A stretch of DNA of 64,000 nt from Tenacibaculum sp. M341 (GCF_004337695.1 NZ_SJXJ01000001.1:124001-188000); one strand, 5' to 3'. Positions 25,107 through 34,847 are shown, counted from the stretch's first letter. Numbers and translations are program-made. The notes: a model not told the origin generated them from the sequence alone.

Positions 25107-26355
25107 TTTAATTCAAGAAGAGAAGGAGCGTCAGCTTAATGGATTAGAATTAATAGCATCTGAAAACTTTGTAAGTGATCAGGTAATGCTAGCGCAAGGA
25201 TCTGTATTAACAAACAAATATGCTGAAGGATATCCAGGTAAGCGTTATTACGGAGGTTGTGAAGTAGTAGATGTAGTAGAACAAATAGCAATTGATAGAG
25301 CAAAAGAATTATTTGGAGCGGAGTATGTTAATGTACAACCTCATTCAGGTAGTCAAGCAAACACAGCTGTTTTTGCTGCTTGTTTACAGCCAGGTGATAC
25401 TATTTTAGGATTTGATTTGGCCCATGGAGGTCATTTAACACATGGTTCTCCTGTAAATTTCTCAGGAAAATTATATAATCCAGTTTTTTACGGTGTAAGT
25501 AAAGAAACAGGTTTATTAGATTACGATCATATCAATGAGCAAGCTCAAACACATAAACCAAAGTTAATTATAGCAGGAGCGTCTGCATACTCAAGAGACA
25601 TGGATTTTAAACGTTTTAGAGAGATTGCTGATAGCGTAGGAGCTATTTTAATGGCAGATATATCACATCCTTCAGGTTTAATTGCTAAAGGAATTTTAAA
25701 CGATCCATTACCACATTGTCATATTGTAACCACTACAACTCATAAAACGTTAAGAGGTCCAAGAGGAGGTATGATTATGATGGGGAAAGATTTTGAAAAT
25801 CCATTTGGATTAAAGTTAAAGAGTGGAAAATTAAAAAAGATGTCATCTTTATTAAATTCAGGTGTTTTCCCTGGAAACCAAGGTGGACCTTTAGAGCATG
25901 TTATTGCTGCTAAGGCTGTTGCTTTTGGTGAAGCGTTAACAGATGAATTTTTAGAGTATGTAATTCAAGTAAGAGAAAATGCAAAAGCAATGGCAGCTGC
26001 ATTTGTAGAAAAAGGATATCATATTATTTCTGGAGGAACAGATAACCACATGATGTTAATCGACTTAAGAAATAAGAATATTACAGGTAAAGATGCTGAA
26101 TTAGCTTTAGGAAAAGCTGATATAACAGTAAACAAAAACATGGTTCCTTTTGATACAGAATCTCCTTTTGTTACTTCTGGTATTCGTATTGGTACACCAG
26201 CAATTACTACAAGAGGTTTAGTTGAAGAAGACATGCTTGTTATTGTAGATCTTATTGATGAAGCAATTCAGAATGCTGATAATGATGAAAAGTTACATGC
26301 AGTAGGAGAGAAGGTACAAGATTTAATGCAACATAGAAGATTATTTGTAATGTAA
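25081..26355 (+). CDS. glyA: Serine hydroxymethyltransferase
   Basis: PLP enzyme interconverting serine and glycine with tetrahydrofolate, the main source of one-carbon units. The 424 residues are full length. The PLP lysine is in [15 protein letters not shown]. Other conserved parts are [44 protein letters not shown] and the C-terminal [15 protein letters not shown]. The start ATG lies inside the end of the LETM1-like frame after a CAA-rich tract. Confidence 0.98.
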   Translation: MQQDHQIFDLIQEEKERQLNGLELIASENFVSDQVMLAQGSVLTNKYAEGYPGKRYYGGCEVVDVVEQIAIDRAKELFGAEYVNVQPHSGSQANTAVFAACLQPGDTILGFDLAHGGHLTHGSPVNFSGKLYNPVFYGVSKETGLLDYDHINEQAQTHKPKLIIAGASAYSRDMDFKRFREIADSVGAILMADISHPSGLIAKGILNDPLPHCHIVTTTTHKTLRGPRGGMIMMGKDFENPFGLKLKSGKLKKMSSLLNSGVFPGNQGGPLEHVIAAKAVAFGEALTDEFLEYVIQVRENAKAMAAAFVEKGYHIISGGTDNHMMLIDLRNKNITGKDAELALGKADITVNKNMVPFDTESPFVTSGIRIGTPAITTRGLVEEDMLVIVDLIDEAIQNADNDEKLHAVGEKVQDLMQHRRLFVM

Positions 26356-26380
26356 TTTTACAATTAGATATAAACATAAA

Positions 26381-26411
26381 AAAAACTCTCTGAATTTTCA
26401 GAGAGTTTTTT
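26381..26411. terminator. Bidirectional terminator glyA / bestrophin
   Basis: AAAAACTCTCTGA pairs with TCAGAGAGTTTTT around a four-base loop. T tracts on both strands, between converging genes. Confidence 0.85.
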
Positions 26412-26449
26412 GTTTACAATATATTTTTAAAATATTCTAGATTATGTTT

Positions 26450-27487
26450 TTACATTAAAACATAATTTTTACTTTCAATAGGATCAGGAAGTTCTGTTTC
26501 TCCAAGCATTTCTCGTAAATCAATTTCAATAGTTCTGCATAAAGAAAGCATAGGAATGTCATTGCTTAAACCTTCAAAAGGGTTTTCAGAATAGTCACCA
26601 ATTAATTCCATCATCAAATAAACCCATCCAACTACTACGGTAAAAGGAATAGATAACCAAACACCATATTCACCAATTTTAGAAAACTCAGACACCATAC
26701 CAAACGGAAGTATAAAACTAAAAATAGCAATAAACGTAAAACTCATACTTGAGTACTGTCTAGGTAAAGGGAACTTTTTAATTCGTTCACATTTTCCTTG
26801 ATGCGTATAAAAGTTATTTAATAATTCTTGTAGCTCTACGTGTCTGAAATCATTGATAATATTTTTGCTTCTTAATTCAGCAATAAATTCAGCTTGATTC
26901 GCTATAATTTGTGTTGCTGTATTTTTGCTATTTATTAAAGTGTCATAATCTTCTTTCGGTAGGTAGTTGCTAACTTCACTTTCTTCAACTTCTTTGTCAT
27001 ACAGCCCAACACCTCTGTTTCTTAATCTTTTTTTAGTAGTCATTCTAACTAACCTATTCTGATTAATGTGTTCCCATGGAGTAGGAATAAGTAATTGTTT
27101 ACGTAAACTATATAGCCAACCAATATGAGAATATACTAAACGTTTTTTTATAGCATCTAATTCTTCTTCAGTAAGTTTTTCTTCGCTTAAATTATTATTG
27201 ATAAAACCAACAACTCCTGCCGCCCAACTTCTGCTATCATTTACAATAGCTCCCCAAATTTTACGAGCTTCCCATAATCTACCATAAGCATTATTATTTT
27301 TGAAACCTACATAAAAGGCTACAGCAGTACCAATTAAAGAAAAGGGTAGCCAAGGAATTGAAATGTTTTTGAGTTGTGAAAATTTATACAAAAAAGCTAC
27401 AAAAAAAGCCCATAAGGACAACCAAACAAGATGTGCTCCAGAGAAAAGTAAAATACTTCTCGCACTAAAATTCTTTTTAACTAACAT
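26450..27487 (-). CDS. Bestrophin-family anion channel
   Basis: An integral membrane protein of the bestrophin (UPF0187/YneE) family, pentameric chloride-type channels. I prefer the start at 27487 (MLVKKNFSARSILLFSG), giving 345 residues. Landmarks are LPFSLIGTAVAFYVGFKNNNAYGRLWEARKIWG near the start and the C-terminal PFTVVVGWVYLMMELIGDYSENPFEGLSNDIPM, whose acidic NPFEG loop is characteristic. Four main hydrophobic regions are present. Single gene. Confidence 0.9.
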   Translation of the reverse strand: MLVKKNFSARSILLFSGAHLVWLSLWAFFVAFLYKFSQLKNISIPWLPFSLIGTAVAFYVGFKNNNAYGRLWEARKIWGAIVNDSRSWAAGVVGFINNNLSEEKLTEEELDAIKKRLVYSHIGWLYSLRKQLLIPTPWEHINQNRLVRMTTKKRLRNRGVGLYDKEVEESEVSNYLPKEDYDTLINSKNTATQIIANQAEFIAELRSKNIINDFRHVELQELLNNFYTHQGKCERIKKFPLPRQYSSMSFTFIAIFSFILPFGMVSEFSKIGEYGVWLSIPFTVVVGWVYLMMELIGDYSENPFEGLSNDIPMLSLCRTIEIDLREMLGETELPDPIESKNYVLM

Positions 27488-27644
27488 TTCTAATAATTTT
27501 AAGCTGGCAACATACAAATACTACCAATAAATATCAAAGAAAAAAATAACTATTTAGAAGTTTGAAAAACATGTTGTTATGTGTTTTTTGAATAAAAAAA
27601 TAGAATTCAGTATCTTGTTATTTCTAATAAAAAATCAAAAACTC

Positions 27645-27851
27645 ATGAAGAAAATTTTTGTAACAGTATTAATGGTTAGTGCCTTTATGGTTTCTTGCGG
27701 TGATAAAAAAGCCGAAGAGCAAAAGAAGAAAGAAGTTGAATTAGAACAGCAAATCGAAAGTGTAGATAAGGAAGTGAATCAAGATGTAGAATCTTTAGAA
27801 AAAGATGCAAAAGAAATTGAGAATGCTTTAGATGAATTAGATAACCTTTAA
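27645..27851 (+). CDS. Small coiled-coil lipoprotein
   Basis: Starting at ATG 27645, a 68-residue lipoprotein: signal MKKIFVTVLMVSAFMVSCGD with lipobox Cys18, then an acidic, Lys/Glu-rich helix (KKKEVELEQQIESVDKEVNQ onward) likely to form a coiled coil. A longer frame from 27579 would precede the signal peptide and is rejected. It ends ten bases before a second K/E-rich envelope protein, so the two form an operon. Function unknown. Confidence 0.7.
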   Translation: MKKIFVTVLMVSAFMVSCGDKKAEEQKKKEVELEQQIESVDKEVNQDVESLEKDAKEIENALDELDNL

Positions 27852-27861
27852 AACAGAAAAA

Positions 27862-28554
27862 ATGAAACTAGTAAAATATTTTATAATGGCAATGCTTATT
27901 GGATTTGTAAGTGTAGCAAATGCTCAGAAAAATAAAGAAGAAAGAAAAGAACGCAAAGAGCAAATGAAGCAGAAGCGTAAAGAAATGAAAGAAGCTAGAA
28001 AAGCCAAAGGTGCTGAAATGAAGGAGCAAAAGAAGGAGTTGAAAGCTCAAAAAAAAGCACTTAAAGAAGTTAAAAAGGAATTAAAGGAAGGTAGAAATGA
28101 AATTTTAGGAGCTCATAAAGAGAAAATGAAAGGAATGAGCAAGGAAGAAAAAAAGGCTTATTTAGATGCAAATCCTGATTTAAAAGAGAAATTAGCTGCT
28201 TACAAAGAAGAAACTAAAGAAAAGCGTAAGGAGTTAAAAGAGAAAAAACGTGAATTTAAGAATGCAAAGGCTAATACAGTTCAACAAAGAATAGAAAATA
28301 AAAAAGAAAAGTTAGCATCTTATGAAGACAGAAAAACAAAAGCTTCTGAAAGAATTCAAAAGACAAAAGAACGTTTAGCAGCAGATAAAGAGTCTGGTAA
28401 AATTACAGAAGAGCAGTATCAAGAAAAGATGGAAAAAGTAGCTAAAATTGAAGGTAAACTAGCTAAATACGAGGAAAGAGTAACCAAAATAAAAACAGGT
28501 TTAAAAAAGAGTGAAGAAAAGCTTTTAAAGTTGAATTCAAATTTAAAAAAATAA
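27862..28554 (+). CDS. Secreted Lys/Glu-rich coiled-coil protein
   Basis: A 230-residue protein with a signal peptide (MKLVKYFIMAMLIGFVSVANAQ) followed almost entirely by charged helix (runs such as KNKEERKERKEQMKQKRKEM), predicted as a long periplasmic coiled coil. There is no catalytic motif. The composition is low complexity, so similarity searches will be noisy. Co-transcribed with the small lipoprotein; a structural or stress-related envelope role is a guess. Confidence 0.75.
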   Translation: MKLVKYFIMAMLIGFVSVANAQKNKEERKERKEQMKQKRKEMKEARKAKGAEMKEQKKELKAQKKALKEVKKELKEGRNEILGAHKEKMKGMSKEEKKAYLDANPDLKEKLAAYKEETKEKRKELKEKKREFKNAKANTVQQRIENKKEKLASYEDRKTKASERIQKTKERLAADKESGKITEEQYQEKMEKVAKIEGKLAKYEERVTKIKTGLKKSEEKLLKLNSNLKK

Positions 28555-28573
28555 TTCATATATAAACTTTTTT

Positions 28574-28610
28574 AAATAAGGGAGTGTTCTAAACACTCCT
28601 TATTTTTTTT
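28574..28610 (+). terminator. Terminator after coiled-coil protein gene
   Basis: AATAAGGGAGTGTT pairs with AACACTCCTTATT (one bulged G), four-base loop, then eight T residues. Confidence 0.8.
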
Positions 28611-28684
28611 GATTCATTTAATAAAAGTGTTAAATAATTTTAGATAACAAGTACCAATCATTCATTTCTTAAAAAATTATTTTA

Positions 28685-28692
28685 TAATTTTG
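28685..28692 (+). promoter_or_regulatory. Two-component operon -7 element
   Basis: TAATTTTG matches TAnnTTTG, 24 bases before the sensor kinase start. Confidence 0.55.
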
Positions 28693-28715
28693 TGGTCTAA
28701 TCAGCCTGTACAAAT

Positions 28716-30560
28716 ATGTCTAAAAATGCTTTTTTATGCTTCATTTTATGTTGCTTTCTAAATGCTTGCATCCTAAATGATACAGAAAAAGACCCAAGTG
28801 AAAAAGTAAAAATTCTTCAAAAAAAATCATCAGAAAATCAAGATTCAACATACATATACCTTCAATTAGCTAGTAAAATAATTGCATTGAATCCTGTTAA
28901 AGATTCTTTAAAGGCAGAGAATGATTATTTGTTAGGTAAATTTTTTCGTGCTAAGGGAGATATAGATAGTGCAGCCTATTATCATCATAAAGCAACTGAT
29001 TTAGTAAAAGATTCTATAAAATATTACAGAGAAGTAGATTATTTTTTTGACACTTGGAATACTTATATTGACGAAGGTAAATATGGAGACTGTATTTCAA
29101 CAGCCAACATATTAAAAGGCAAGTTAAAAGATAATGATTATGGAAATTTAGCTACGCTTTATTATATGTATGAAAATACATACAAGGCTAGTAAAGATTA
29201 TGAAAAAGCTTTAGAATATAATAGACTTCAAGTTAAAACTTTAGAAAAAATTGAAGGAGCAGACGCATATGTAAGAAGTGCATTAATTCCAAGAGCCCAG
29301 TATAACTATAATAAGGGCGATATAAAAAAATCGTATAAAATTTTAGATAGCTTAATTTCTTTAGAAGATAAGCTGAATTTAAATACACTTTATAATATAT
29401 ATAACGAGTACGGAATTCATCGATTTTATGACAAAAATTATAAGGGAGCTTTAGAAAGTTATTTAAAAGGATTGGAAAGTTTAAAAAAGATGCCTGATGG
29501 TGATTTTAAAAACAACGAACTGGTAGGTACTTATACGAATATTTCTGGTGCTTATTTAGAGATGGAAAAGTATAGGCTAGCATCTTTTTATTTAGATTCA
29601 GCTTCTAGGTTTGATTTGAATAAGATTAGAAGCAGTCATCAAAGAAATATTTTAAAGCAAAAATTCGAGTTTGCTTCACTTACAAATAAAGATTTTTCTG
29701 AAGTTTATAATTATTTAGATTCTGTGTACTCGTATCAAGAAGGAAAGTATTTAGATAAATATTCAGGAGAATTAGTAGCTTTAAAAAAGGCAAATGAAAA
29801 AGAAAAACAAATATTAGCTGAAAAGAAAGATCTTGAAATAAAAAGCTTAAAAAGAATATTTATACTTTTTGGTGTGATCATTTTAGTTATTGTTATTAGT
29901 GTTTTTGTGTATAACCAACGTACGCATCGATTTGAAAAGTTGAATATTCAAATGCAGCAACGTTTGTTACGATCTCAAATGAATCCGCATTTTACTTTTA
30001 ATACATTGTACGCAATTCAAAATGAAATAAAAGAGTCGCCAGAAGAAGCAAGTAATTATTTATTAAAGTTTTCTAGATTATTACGTTTAATTTTAGAGAA
30101 TTCTACACAGAATTATGTTCAGTTAAATGAAGAGTTAGAAGCATTAAAAAAATATATTGAGTTACAAAAATTAAGATTTCCAAATAAATTTGATTTTGAA
30201 ATTGAATTACAAGATATTGAAGAAGATGATCTAATTTTTATACCTCCTATGTTAATGCAACCCATGATAGAAAATAGTATTGAGCATGGTTTTGCAGGAA
30301 TTGATTACCGCGGAAAAATTAAACTATCGTTATCTATGCAAAAAGATTTTATAGCATGTATAGTTGAAGATAATGGAAAAGGTTTAAGTGGTAAAAAAAG
30401 CAATGAAATTAAAAAATCAACCTCTACCTTATTAATTAATAATTATTTGAAAAAGACAACTAAAAAGGGTATTGAAATACAGGATAAAAAAAGTATCGGT
30501 ACTGAATCAGGAGTTGTTATAAAGTTTAAGTTTCCTTATAAATTAACAGAAAATGATTAA
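28716..30560 (+). CDS. LytS/YehU-type sensor histidine kinase with periplasmic TPR domain
   Basis: A 614-residue membrane kinase. The N-terminus looks like a lipoprotein signal (FLCFILCCFLNACILND). Residues about 40-370 are TPR repeats (GKFFRAKGDIDSAAYYHHKA; NYKGALESYLKGLESL), then a coiled coil and one membrane segment (about 388-406, IFILFGVIILVIVISVFVYN). The kinase is of the His_kinase (PF06580) class: LLRSQMNPHFTFNTLYAIQNE with the phospho-accepting His, and ATP-site boxes MLMQPMIENSIEHGF and VEDNGKGLSG. It overlaps the LytTR regulator gene by eight bases. Confidence 0.92.
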   Translation: MSKNAFLCFILCCFLNACILNDTEKDPSEKVKILQKKSSENQDSTYIYLQLASKIIALNPVKDSLKAENDYLLGKFFRAKGDIDSAAYYHHKATDLVKDSIKYYREVDYFFDTWNTYIDEGKYGDCISTANILKGKLKDNDYGNLATLYYMYENTYKASKDYEKALEYNRLQVKTLEKIEGADAYVRSALIPRAQYNYNKGDIKKSYKILDSLISLEDKLNLNTLYNIYNEYGIHRFYDKNYKGALESYLKGLESLKKMPDGDFKNNELVGTYTNISGAYLEMEKYRLASFYLDSASRFDLNKIRSSHQRNILKQKFEFASLTNKDFSEVYNYLDSVYSYQEGKYLDKYSGELVALKKANEKEKQILAEKKDLEIKSLKRIFILFGVIILVIVISVFVYNQRTHRFEKLNIQMQQRLLRSQMNPHFTFNTLYAIQNEIKESPEEASNYLLKFSRLLRLILENSTQNYVQLNEELEALKKYIELQKLRFPNKFDFEIELQDIEEDDLIFIPPMLMQPMIENSIEHGFAGIDYRGKIKLSLSMQKDFIACIVEDNGKGLSGKKSNEIKKSTSTLLINNYLKKTTKKGIEIQDKKSIGTESGVVIKFKFPYKLTEND

Positions 30561-31290
30561 AGCTATTGTAGTAGATGACGAAGCACACGTTAGATCCGAT
30601 GTAATAAGTAAAATTCAAAAGAACTTTAACGATAAAATTGTTGTTTTAAAAGAAGTAAATAGTGTTGCCACTGCAGTTGAAGCTATTAATGAGCTTAAAC
30701 CTAACTTATTGTTTTTAGATGTTGATTTGGGAGACGGTACTGGGTTTAATGTTTTAAGTAATGTTGATTACAAGAGCTTTGAAGTTATTTTTATAACAGG
30801 TTTTGATAAGCACGCGCTAAAAGCCATAAAGGTAGGAGCGTTGGATTATATTTTAAAACCAATTGATGAAGTTGAGTTTATTGAGGCGGTTGATAAAGCC
30901 ATTGCTCAAAAAAATAAAGAAAATCATCTTGAAAAATTGATTGAAATTTCTAGTGAATATTTTAATGGTGCTAAAAACAATAGAATTATTTTAAAAACAA
31001 CAGATAGTGTATATGCTGTATATGAAGATGATATATTATATTGTAAGTCTGATGGTAATTACACTACCTTTTATGTAAAAGACCAAGAAAAAATTGTTGT
31101 TTCAAAACCTATCAAAAAAATTGAAGAAATTTTATCAGAGCATATTTTTATTCGTTGTCATCAATCGTACATCGTAAATAAAAAATATGTTACAAAGTAT
31201 AATAAACAAGGATTTTTAATGTTAGATTCAGAGACAAAAGTCCCAGTTTCAAGCAGACGTAAAGATTATACTCTGAAAAAAATTTTTTAA
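30553..31290 (+). CDS. LytTR-family response regulator
   Basis: A 245-residue regulator. Receiver domain (1-120): VVDDEAHVR acidic pair, phospho-acceptor Asp in LLFLDVDLGDGTG, switch Thr in FITGFDKHAL and conserved Lys in YILKPIDE. C-terminal LytTR DNA-binding domain (about 145-245) with ILYCKSDGNYTTFYV, IEEILSEHIFIRCHQSYIVN and VPVSSRRKDY. Partner of the overlapping sensor kinase; such pairs in Bacteroidota often control envelope or nutrient genes. The downstream lipoprotein is a possible target. Confidence 0.94.
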   Translation: MIKAIVVDDEAHVRSDVISKIQKNFNDKIVVLKEVNSVATAVEAINELKPNLLFLDVDLGDGTGFNVLSNVDYKSFEVIFITGFDKHALKAIKVGALDYILKPIDEVEFIEAVDKAIAQKNKENHLEKLIEISSEYFNGAKNNRIILKTTDSVYAVYEDDILYCKSDGNYTTFYVKDQEKIVVSKPIKKIEEILSEHIFIRCHQSYIVNKKYVTKYNKQGFLMLDSETKVPVSSRRKDYTLKKIF

Positions 31291-31373
31291 TTACTTGAAA
31301 CGAATTTGAAAAAAGTTGTTACGAATTCAATCAATTGCTAAACGTATTTGAAAAGCAGTGATTTTCCATGTCT

Positions 31374-31381
31374 TAATTTTG
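31374..31381 (+). promoter_or_regulatory. -7 element before lipoprotein gene
   Basis: TAATTTTG matches TAnnTTTG, 37 bases before the start of the lipoprotein gene at 31419. Confidence 0.5.
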
Positions 31382-31418
31382 CTATCATTGCTTATTTTAA
31401 TCAAACATAAATCTAGTT

Positions 31419-32267
31419 ATGAATATATCTAAAAGTATCTTTTCATTATTGCTGTGTTGTACTTTTTTTGCTTGTACAAATAATACAGAAAATTTAGTAA
31501 CAGAAGAAACATTGGAAATACAATCTAAGGCTTCTAAATCTAAGATCGGACCTTTGTTAGGAGGACCTTTATCTTCAGAAATAACTGATTTTGATAATCA
31601 ATTGCAATGGTCATCATATATAGCTGCTAGAGTTGTGTTAGGAAATCAACAAGCAAGAGAAGAAGTTTACACAAAGTTAAATGGAGAAAATGTAATAAGT
31701 TTAAATGATTTAATAGGGAGACAGGTAGGTTTTGATTCACCTTTTAAATCTGGTTTTTATGCATTATTAAGGCAGTACATATTGTTAGATGTAGATTTTT
31801 CAAGCATACCAAGAGTAAATCCAGTTCATGGAAATCAATCACCACCAAGGCCAATACCAACTAAAGTTTCAGATTCGGGGTCATCAGCATTTGGAGTACC
31901 AGTATCTAGTTTTGTAGATTTCTTAGTGACAGCATTTGTAGCTGATATGGTAGATAATAATTGTTTAGAGTTATATTTCCCAAAAGGATTTAGTCTTGAG
32001 CCATTTTCTAATTCAACAAGTATAGTTGTTTCTTCAGCGCATCCATTAATTCAAGAAGGGTTTAATGTTGGGTACCTACAAACAGCCAGACCATTATCAG
32101 GAAGTAATGAAATTTCATCAACTTCAATATTAGTAAATGATCAATTATTAGCTAATTCAAGTTTGGAAAACATTATTATAATAAGACCATATAGAGAGTT
32201 GAACTTAGAAGAAAGCTGTACATACCCAGATTATGTGGAAGATTTTACTATTTTTATGAGACCATAA
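31419..32267 (+). CDS. Hypothetical lipoprotein
   Basis: A 282-residue protein with a lipoprotein signal (MNISKSIFSLLLCCTFFACTN; lipobox Cys19). The mature part contains the stretch GPLLGGPLSSEITDFDNQ, a Pro-rich segment (NQSPPRPIPTKVSDSG) and Ser/Asn-rich sequence near the C-terminus. No domain recognised. It has its own -7 element and terminator, so it is a single-gene unit beside the two-component system. Confidence 0.75.
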   Translation: MNISKSIFSLLLCCTFFACTNNTENLVTEETLEIQSKASKSKIGPLLGGPLSSEITDFDNQLQWSSYIAARVVLGNQQAREEVYTKLNGENVISLNDLIGRQVGFDSPFKSGFYALLRQYILLDVDFSSIPRVNPVHGNQSPPRPIPTKVSDSGSSAFGVPVSSFVDFLVTAFVADMVDNNCLELYFPKGFSLEPFSNSTSIVVSSAHPLIQEGFNVGYLQTARPLSGSNEISSTSILVNDQLLANSSLENIIIIRPYRELNLEESCTYPDYVEDFTIFMRP

Positions 32268-32296
32268 ACAGATAATTATAAAAGAATTAAATATCT

Positions 32297-32331
32297 AAAA
32301 ATCGTCTAATTTAAATATTAGGCGATTTTTT
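32297..32331 (+). terminator. Terminator after lipoprotein gene
   Basis: AAAATCGTCTAAT pairs with ATTAGGCGATTTT (one G-U pair), ending in a T run. Confidence 0.8.
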
Positions 32332-32459
32332 AATTTGTATTGTTAAATTAGCATTTAAAAATTATGATTAGTTCAAGAATAATTTAACAAACGTTTAGTA
32401 TAACATGAATTATAAAAGTTCGTTATTGAAAACAATTTTAATAATACATAATTAATTAC

Positions 32460-32467
32460 TAATTTTG
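32460..32467 (+). promoter_or_regulatory. bamD operon -7 element
   Basis: TAATTTTG matches TAnnTTTG. The implied transcription start is at about 32472, on the first ATG of the frame, which favours initiation at the next ATG (32484). Confidence 0.55.
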
Positions 32468-32483
32468 CAAAATGCAAAAATCC

Positions 32484-33311
32484 ATGAGAAGAGTATATTT
32501 TATTTTAGTAGTATTCGTTTTAACTTCATGTAGCGAGTACCACAAGGTGTTAAATAGAGGGAAGGTAGACGATCAATATAAGATGGCTGTAAAGATGTAT
32601 GAGGCTAAAAAATACAGCAAAGCTTTACGTTTATTTGAAAAGATAACACCAGCTTATAGAAGTAAGCCTCAGATGGAACGTATTCAGTACATGGTTGCAA
32701 ATTCAAACTTCAATATTAAAAGTTATAGTTTAGCAGGTTACTATTTTAAGCGTTTTTCTCAAAACTATCCTAAAAGTTCTAAAAGAGAGGAAGCTGATTT
32801 TTTATCAGCATTAAGTTTTTACAAGTCAGCGCCAGTTTACAGTAAAGATGCTACAGATACAAACAAAGCAATTGAAGCATTTCAATCTTTTATTGATAAG
32901 TATCCAGATTCACCTAAATTAGCAGAAGCAAACAAATATTATAGTGAATTAAGATACAAGTTAGAAACTAAAGCATTTGAAATAGCTAAAACATATTATA
33001 GAATCGCAGAATCTAGACCAAGAGATAATTATTACAGAGCATCTATTGCTGCTTTCGATAATTTATTATCAGATTATTTAGGAACAACATATAAAGAAGA
33101 AGCTTTATTTTACAGATTGAAAGCTTCTCATGATTTTGCAATGAAAAGTACAAAAAGAAGAAGAGGAAAAAGGGTAAAAGAAGCTATCAAAGCATACGAG
33201 AAGTTGAAACGTAACTTTCCAAATTCTAAGTATTCAAAAGAATCAGAAGTGATGTTAGCTACATTAGAAAAAGAAAATAAACAATTAGAAGAACAATTAG
33301 TTAAAAGTTAG
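32484..33311 (+). CDS. bamD: Outer-membrane assembly lipoprotein BamD
   Basis: Subunit of the BAM complex that inserts beta-barrel proteins in the outer membrane. From ATG 32484 the protein has 275 residues with lipoprotein signal MRRVYFILVVFVLTSCSEY and five TPR-like repeats (VKMYEAKKYSKALRLFEKI; AGYYFKRFSQNYPKSSKREEADF; IEAFQSFIDKYPDSPKLAEA; AYEKLKRNFPNSKYSKES). An earlier ATG at 32472 adds four residues but coincides with the predicted transcript start. Followed three bases later by rpoZ, the usual order in flavobacteria. Confidence 0.94.
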   Translation: MRRVYFILVVFVLTSCSEYHKVLNRGKVDDQYKMAVKMYEAKKYSKALRLFEKITPAYRSKPQMERIQYMVANSNFNIKSYSLAGYYFKRFSQNYPKSSKREEADFLSALSFYKSAPVYSKDATDTNKAIEAFQSFIDKYPDSPKLAEANKYYSELRYKLETKAFEIAKTYYRIAESRPRDNYYRASIAAFDNLLSDYLGTTYKEEALFYRLKASHDFAMKSTKRRRGKRVKEAIKAYEKLKRNFPNSKYSKESEVMLATLEKENKQLEEQLVKS

Positions 33312-33314
33312 ATA

Positions 33315-33638
33315 ATGAACAACTATAAAGAAACAAAAGCAGCAGTAAGTACTATTACTTATGATAGAGAAGCTATTGAGCAGCCAACTGAGAATATTTA
33401 TGAGGCTATTTCTATCATTGCTAAAAGAGCAAATCAAATTAATTCTGATTTAAAGAAAGAATTAGTTGATAAGTTAGACGAGTTTGCTACTTATAATGAT
33501 AGTTTAGAGGAAGTGTTCGAAAACAAGGAGCAAATAGAGGTTTCTAAATTTTACGAGCGTTTACCAAAACCTACAGCAATTGCAGTAGAGGAGTGGTTAA
33601 ACGAAAAAATTTATCACAGATCACCAGACAAAAAATAA
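33315..33638 (+). CDS. rpoZ: RNA polymerase omega subunit
   Basis: A 107-residue omega subunit of the Bacteroidota type, helping assembly of beta-prime into RNA polymerase. The core NIYEAISIIAKRANQINSDLKKELVDKLDEF matches the family pattern; the C-terminal part (VSKFYERLPKPTAIAVEEWL) is the lineage-specific extension. Between bamD and coaBC with three-base and zero-base spacing, a conserved arrangement. Confidence 0.9.
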   Translation: MNNYKETKAAVSTITYDREAIEQPTENIYEAISIIAKRANQINSDLKKELVDKLDEFATYNDSLEEVFENKEQIEVSKFYERLPKPTAIAVEEWLNEKIYHRSPDKK

Positions 33639-34847
33639 ATGTCTGTACTTCAAGGAAAAAAAGTTTTACTTGGCATAACAGCCGGTATAGCAGCATATAA
33701 AACAGCTAGTTTAGTTCGTTTATTTATAAAATCAGGCGCAGAAGTCAAAGTTATTATGACTCCTGCGTCTAAGGATTTTATTACCCCTTTAACACTTTCT
33801 ACCTTATCTAAAAATCCAGTACACTCAACATTCTACGATAAAGAAGACGAAAATGAGTTATGGAATAATCACGTTGATTTAGGTTTATGGGCAGATCTTA
33901 TGATTATTGCTCCAGCTACAGCCAACACTTTGTCTAAAATGACAAATGGTACATGTGATAATTTATTATTAGCTACATACTTGTCTGCAAAATGTACCGT
34001 ATATTTTGCTCCTGCAATGGACTTAGATATGTACATTCATCCATCTACAAAAGATAGTTTAGATAGTTTACAAAAGTTTGGAAACATTATGATTCCAGCT
34101 ACTTCAGGAGAATTGGCAAGTGGTTTAGTGGGACAAGGTCGTATGGCAGAGCCAGAAGATATTGTAGATTTTATAGAGAAAGATATTCAGTCAAAATTAC
34201 CGTTAAAAGGTAAAAAAATATTAATAACTGCTGGTCCAACTTACGAAGCTATTGATCCTGTTAGATTCATAGGGAATCATTCATCAGGAAAAATGGGATT
34301 TGAAATTGCGAAAGCTGCCGCTAAAAAGGGAGCAGAAGTATTTTTGGTTTCAGGTCCTTCTAGTCAAACAGTAAAAAATTCACTAGTTCGTAGAATTGAT
34401 GTTACTTCAGCACAAGAAATGTATGATGCTTGTCATACTTACTTTAATGAGGTAGATATTGCGGTACTTTCAGCTGCTGTGGCAGATTATAGACCAAAAA
34501 ATGTTGCTGATCAAAAAATAAAGAAGAAGGATGCTTCGTTAGTTATAGAGTTAGCACCTACAAAAGATATTTTAAAATCTTTAGGAGCTATAAAAAAAGA
34601 TCAATTTTTAGTAGGCTTTGCTTTAGAAACAAATGATGAAGTGTCTAATGCAAAGAAAAAAATAGAAAGTAAGAATTTAGATGCTATTGTATTAAATTCT
34701 TTAAGAGATAAAGGAGCAGGTTTTGCTGTTGATACAAATAAAATTACTATTATTGATAAAAGTTTTAACGAAAAAACATTTGAGTTAAAATCAAAAAAAG
34801 AAGTAGCTAAAGATATAATCAATGAAGTTTTAGAAAGAATTTCATAA
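33639..34847 (+). CDS. coaBC: Phosphopantothenoylcysteine decarboxylase / phosphopantothenate-cysteine ligase
   Basis: A 402-residue bifunctional coenzyme A enzyme. The N-terminal FMN domain (CoaC, about 1-180) has GITAGIAAYKTASLVR, the catalytic His in WNNHVDLG, and PAMDLDMY. The C-terminal CoaB part (about 190-402) has ILITAGPTYEAIDPVRFIGNHSSGKMGFEIA, AAVADYRPKN, KIKKKD and the CTP-specific region near NSLRDKGAGF. It begins directly at the rpoZ stop. Confidence 0.97.
   Translation: MSVLQGKKVLLGITAGIAAYKTASLVRLFIKSGAEVKVIMTPASKDFITPLTLSTLSKNPVHSTFYDKEDENELWNNHVDLGLWADLMIIAPATANTLSKMTNGTCDNLLLATYLSAKCTVYFAPAMDLDMYIHPSTKDSLDSLQKFGNIMIPATSGELASGLVGQGRMAEPEDIVDFIEKDIQSKLPLKGKKILITAGPTYEAIDPVRFIGNHSSGKMGFEIAKAAAKKGAEVFLVSGPSSQTVKNSLVRRIDVTSAQEMYDACHTYFNEVDIAVLSAAVADYRPKNVADQKIKKKDASLVIELAPTKDILKSLGAIKKDQFLVGFALETNDEVSNAKKKIESKNLDAIVLNSLRDKGAGFAVDTNKITIIDKSFNEKTFELKSKKEVAKDIINEVLERIS

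Noticed and set aside
27579-27644. Longer N-terminus of the small lipoprotein
   Set aside because: It would place 22 residues before a standard lipoprotein signal peptide; the ATG at 27645 fits better.
27868-28050. Antisense hydrophobic frame under the K/E-rich protein
   Set aside because: It arises from the complement of Lys/Glu codons (Phe/Leu runs) and has no independent support.
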